Source of the DNA: Betaproteobacteria bacterium
Lineage (GTDB): Bacteria > Pseudomonadota > Gammaproteobacteria > Burkholderiales > Ga0077523
Assembly: GCA_016125475.1 (NCBI GenBank)
Contig: WGLR01000004.1
Location: forward strand, 59,639 to 123,638
Direction: 5' to 3'
DNA: 64,000 nt
The translations under genes and the position numbers were made by a program. Below, piece by piece: positions 61,678-64,000 of this stretch. Under the pieces are notes generated by a model, which saw only the letters and a list, made by a program, of their open reading frames with translations, was not told the DNA's origin and did not search any database. Each line of letters opens with the position of its first letter. Within the stretch, counting starts at the first letter, position 1.

Positions 61678-64000
61678 ATGCAGGAACATGTGGCGATCGG
61701 CGCAGCGCGTGGCGTGTCGTGGCGCGCACTCGCGGGCACGATGATGACCGCGGCGGTGTTTGCTCTGTCGGGGTGCGGCTCGCACGGCGGCGACGCGGGC
61801 GCCTTCCTGGAATCGGGGAAGGAACTGCTCGCCGCGAACGACTTCGCCGGCGCCGTCATACAGTTCAAGAATGCCGTGAAGGCCGCTCCCGAAAGCGGGG
61901 ATGCTCACCTGGCCCTCGGCATGGCCCTTCGTCGCCAGACGGATCTCCAGGGCGCACTCATCGAGATGCAGCGCGCGGAAACGATGCACGCGTCGCCGGA
62001 TCGGCTCTACCCACAGCTCGTCAGCCTGCTGATCGACATCGGAAAGCCGGACGAGGCACTCTCCAAGGCCCGCTCGGCCGAGGTCACGACCACCGGTGCG
62101 CGTCTCGCGCTCAGGGCGCTCACTGGTGACGCGCTCTATGCGCTGCAGCGGCTCGACGAGGCGCGGAAGATCTATGCCGAGGTCCTCGCGACCGATCCGA
62201 AACAGTCCATCGCGCGCGTGGGGCAGGCACGCCTGGCGCTGGCCGACGGCGAATTCGAGCGTGCCCTCGGGATGCTCCGTGCAATCGTGGCCGACGATGG
62301 CAATGCGCCAAGCGCCCGATATCTGATCGGCACGACGCTCTCGCGGCTGGGTCGCCGCAAGGAGGCCGTCGAGGCGCTCGACGAGGCGATCCGGGCCGAC
62401 CCGGGGGACAGGCGTGCGTACCTGGCCGTGATCGGCGTGCTCGTCGCGTCCGGCGACGTCGCAGGCGCAAAGGCGCGTCTCGACGCACTCGAGAAGACAC
62501 TGCCGATCATGGTCTCGAACCATCTCATGAAGGCGATGATCGCGCACGCGTCCGGCGACAATTTCGCGGCCCGCGAGCACGTGGAGATCGTGCTCCGTGC
62601 CAATCCGGATTATCCGAACGCGTTGCTGCTCGCCGGCACGATCGAACTCGAGCTCGGCAACAGTCATGCGGCAGAGAAGTATCTGGTGCGCGTGCTGAAC
62701 GTGCTGCCGGACGAGCCTCAGGCGCGGCGCATGCTCGTCTCCGCATACCTCCAGCGCGGCATGCTGGATCGTGCTGCCGAAATGGTCGAGCCCCTGGAGC
62801 GTACCCGTGGTGACGAACTGGACACGCTCATCGCCGCGGGCGAAGTTGCGCTGGCGCGCGGCGACACGGACGGTGCGATCAAGCGGTTCGAGCGTGCCTC
62901 GACGGCGTTTCCGGACGACGAGAAATCCCGCCTCGGGCTGGCGCGTGCTCTTCTCCGGGAGGGCCGTCGTAATGCCGCAGCCGAAGCCCTTCGCGAGGCG
63001 ATCAGGATCGGGCCGCGGTCGCCCGCCGGCGATCAGGAACTCGTCGCGCTGCTGATGCGGCAGGGTGACACGGCGGGCGCGCTGTCGATCGCCGAGGCCT
63101 GCGTGAAACGGCTGCCCGAGCACCCGGGCGCTCACACGCTGCTCGGATCCGTCCTCATGGACACGCAGAAGCATGCGGAGGCCCGAAGCGAGTTCGAGCG
63201 TGCCGTCGCCCTGCGTTCCGACTACCTGCCGGCCATCACGCGTCTCGCCATGCTCGACCTCATGGAGAACAAGGCCGGAGAGGCGCGCAAGCGTCTGAGC
63301 ACTCTGGTGGCGAAGGAACCTCGCAACGATGATGCGGTGGTTCTCCTCGCGGTGCTCATGCAGAAGACCGGTGCGCCCGGAAAGGATGTCCTGTCCTTGC
63401 TCGACGAGGCGATCCGGGCGAACGCGACCTCTCCCAAGCTGCGGCTCGCGAAGACGGACTACCTCGTGGGTGCCGGAAACGTTTCCGCCGCGCTCGAGTC
63501 GGCACAGGCAGCGCAGACCGTACTGCCCGACGACCCGGATGTTCTCTACTCGCTCGCCCGCGTCCAGCGCATGTCGGGCCAGTTCGACCAGGCGCGCATG
63601 AGCTACGGTCAGCTGCCGGCCATATCGGGGCGGACGGCCCTGTCGCTCTTCGGACAGGCCCAGGTGTATCTGCTGTCGGGCGAGCTCGACACCGCGCGGG
63701 AACTGCTTCGAAGCTCGATCACCGCCGATCCGGACCAGGTCCAGTTCAGGCGGGCGCTCGTGGACGTGGACGTGCACCTGCATGACCGCGAGCAGGCGTA
63801 CCGTGACGCACGTGCGATCCAGAAGCGCTGGCCGAACGCTGCGGAGGGATATCTCGCGGAGGCCACCGCCGCCATCGCGTTCCGGGACAACGCGACCGCG
63901 GAACGTGCCCTTCGCGCCGGCCTTGCACAGGCCGGCCGTCCGGAACTGCTTGCGGAACTCGTGCAGGTGCTGGGAGCCACGCACCGGACCTCGGAGGCGG
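61678..64000 (+). CDS. prsT: PrsT-like TPR lipoprotein of the XrtA/PEP-CTERM system, C-terminus cut by window edge
   Basis: At least 774 codons to the window end without a stop. The N-terminus has a lipobox (ALSGCG). The rest is a long run of tetratricopeptide repeats (AHLALGMALRRQTDLQGAL, ARVGQARLALADGEFERAL, NALLLAGTIELELGNSHAAE, AHTLLGSVLMDTQKHAEARSEFERA), matching the organisation of the PEP-CTERM TPR lipoprotein PrsT. That protein accompanies exosortase XrtA and exopolysaccharide genes, expected just beyond the window. The start is uncertain: ATG 61678, ATG 61639 or GTG 61624 (AGGGAC just upstream) are in frame. Confidence 0.85.
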   Translation, partial: MQEHVAIGAARGVSWRALAGTMMTAAVFALSGCGSHGGDAGAFLESGKELLAANDFAGAVIQFKNAVKAAPESGDAHLALGMALRRQTDLQGALIEMQRAETMHASPDRLYPQLVSLLIDIGKPDEALSKARSAEVTTTGARLALRALTGDALYALQRLDEARKIYAEVLATDPKQSIARVGQARLALADGEFERALGMLRAIVADDGNAPSARYLIGTTLSRLGRRKEAVEALDEAIRADPGDRRAYLAVIGVLVASGDVAGAKARLDALEKTLPIMVSNHLMKAMIAHASGDNFAAREHVEIVLRANPDYPNALLLAGTIELELGNSHAAEKYLVRVLNVLPDEPQARRMLVSAYLQRGMLDRAAEMVEPLERTRGDELDTLIAAGEVALARGDTDGAIKRFERASTAFPDDEKSRLGLARALLREGRRNAAAEALREAIRIGPRSPAGDQELVALLMRQGDTAGALSIAEACVKRLPEHPGAHTLLGSVLMDTQKHAEARSEFERAVALRSDYLPAITRLAMLDLMENKAGEARKRLSTLVAKEPRNDDAVVLLAVLMQKTGAPGKDVLSLLDEAIRANATSPKLRLAKTDYLVGAGNVSAALESAQAAQTVLPDDPDVLYSLARVQRMSGQFDQARMSYGQLPAISGRTALSLFGQAQVYLLSGELDTARELLRSSITADPDQVQFRRALVDVDVHLHDREQAYRDARAIQKRWPNAAEGYLAEATAAIAFRDNATAERALRAGLAQAGRPELLAELVQVLGATHRTSEA

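Noticed and set aside
61564..63984. 806-codon minus-strand open frame opposite the PrsT-like gene
   Set aside because: Its sequence lacks any domain while the plus strand encodes regular TPR repeats with a lipobox; shadow frame.

Overview
The window is a GC-rich bacterial chromosome segment (64 kb, both ends cut genes) that reads as a betaproteobacterium or close relative. The pointers are the tesA/ybbA/ybbP and bcp/phoH gene orders, a lexA-imuA-imuB-dnaE2 mutasome cassette, an arn lipid A modification operon, and an exosortase/PEP-CTERM lifestyle (one PEP-CTERM protein near the left end, a PrsT-type TPR lipoprotein at the right end). The species cannot be named from the sequence alone. No rRNA, tRNA, CRISPR array or intact insertion sequence was seen.

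Layout. 1-12.4 kb: an outer-membrane protein cut by the left edge, an S4 RNA-binding protein, copper-handling proteins (PCu(A)C, SCO), a PEP-CTERM protein, a PQQ alcohol dehydrogenase carrying the lanthanide Asp-x-Asp signature followed by its cytochrome c, a PabB-PabC fusion overlapping a PIN-domain gene, an MFS transporter, an epimerase and small membrane or exported proteins. 12.8-20 kb: a ThDP-dependent enzyme opposite two tandem Gfo/Idh paralogues (one Tat-exported), a LysR regulator facing a DUF3563 gene across a textbook T-N11-A dyad, and a DsbA-family protein.

20.2-24.2 kb: a decayed polymorphic-toxin (RHS) island. It holds three N-terminally truncated RHS pieces, two of them sharing a ~450 bp duplicated core with different tips. 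Each tip is followed at once by a small putative immunity gene, and a FitAB/VapBC toxin-antitoxin pair with its own perfect palindromic operator sits between them. 24.2-31.8 kb: an SOS mutasome operon (unknown Myb-like protein, lexA, DUF559 nuclease, imuA, imuB, dnaE2) behind two abutting LexA boxes, with a 111-bp tandem repeat between imuB and dnaE2.

31.9-40.4 kb: DUF1178, an exported methyltransferase-like protein, formate-THF ligase followed by a FAD/Fe-S oxidoreductase, an HNH nuclease, an M48 lipoprotein protease and a DUF3047 protein. 40.45-40.63 kb: a consensus sigma-54 promoter followed about 165 bp later by a strong terminator with no ORF between, a predicted sigma-54-dependent small RNA of about 155 nt. 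40.6-51.3 kb (minus strand): a compact run tesA-mnmH-arnT-arnB-arnC-arnA(formyltransferase)-arnA(decarboxylase)-arnD-bcp-phoH with repeated 4-base start/stop overlaps. 51.3-64 kb (plus strand): ybbA (its start codon overlaps that of divergent tesA), a PanE-like reductase, an acyl-CoA ligase, ybbP, typA, an exported subtilase and the PrsT-like TPR lipoprotein running off the right edge.

The themes are C1 and alcohol oxidation (PQQ dehydrogenase, cytochrome, fhs), envelope modification and export (arn, YbbAP, PEP-CTERM, subtilase, PrsT), DNA-damage mutagenesis and interbacterial competition. Long open frames antisense to most genes were treated as high-GC shadows.
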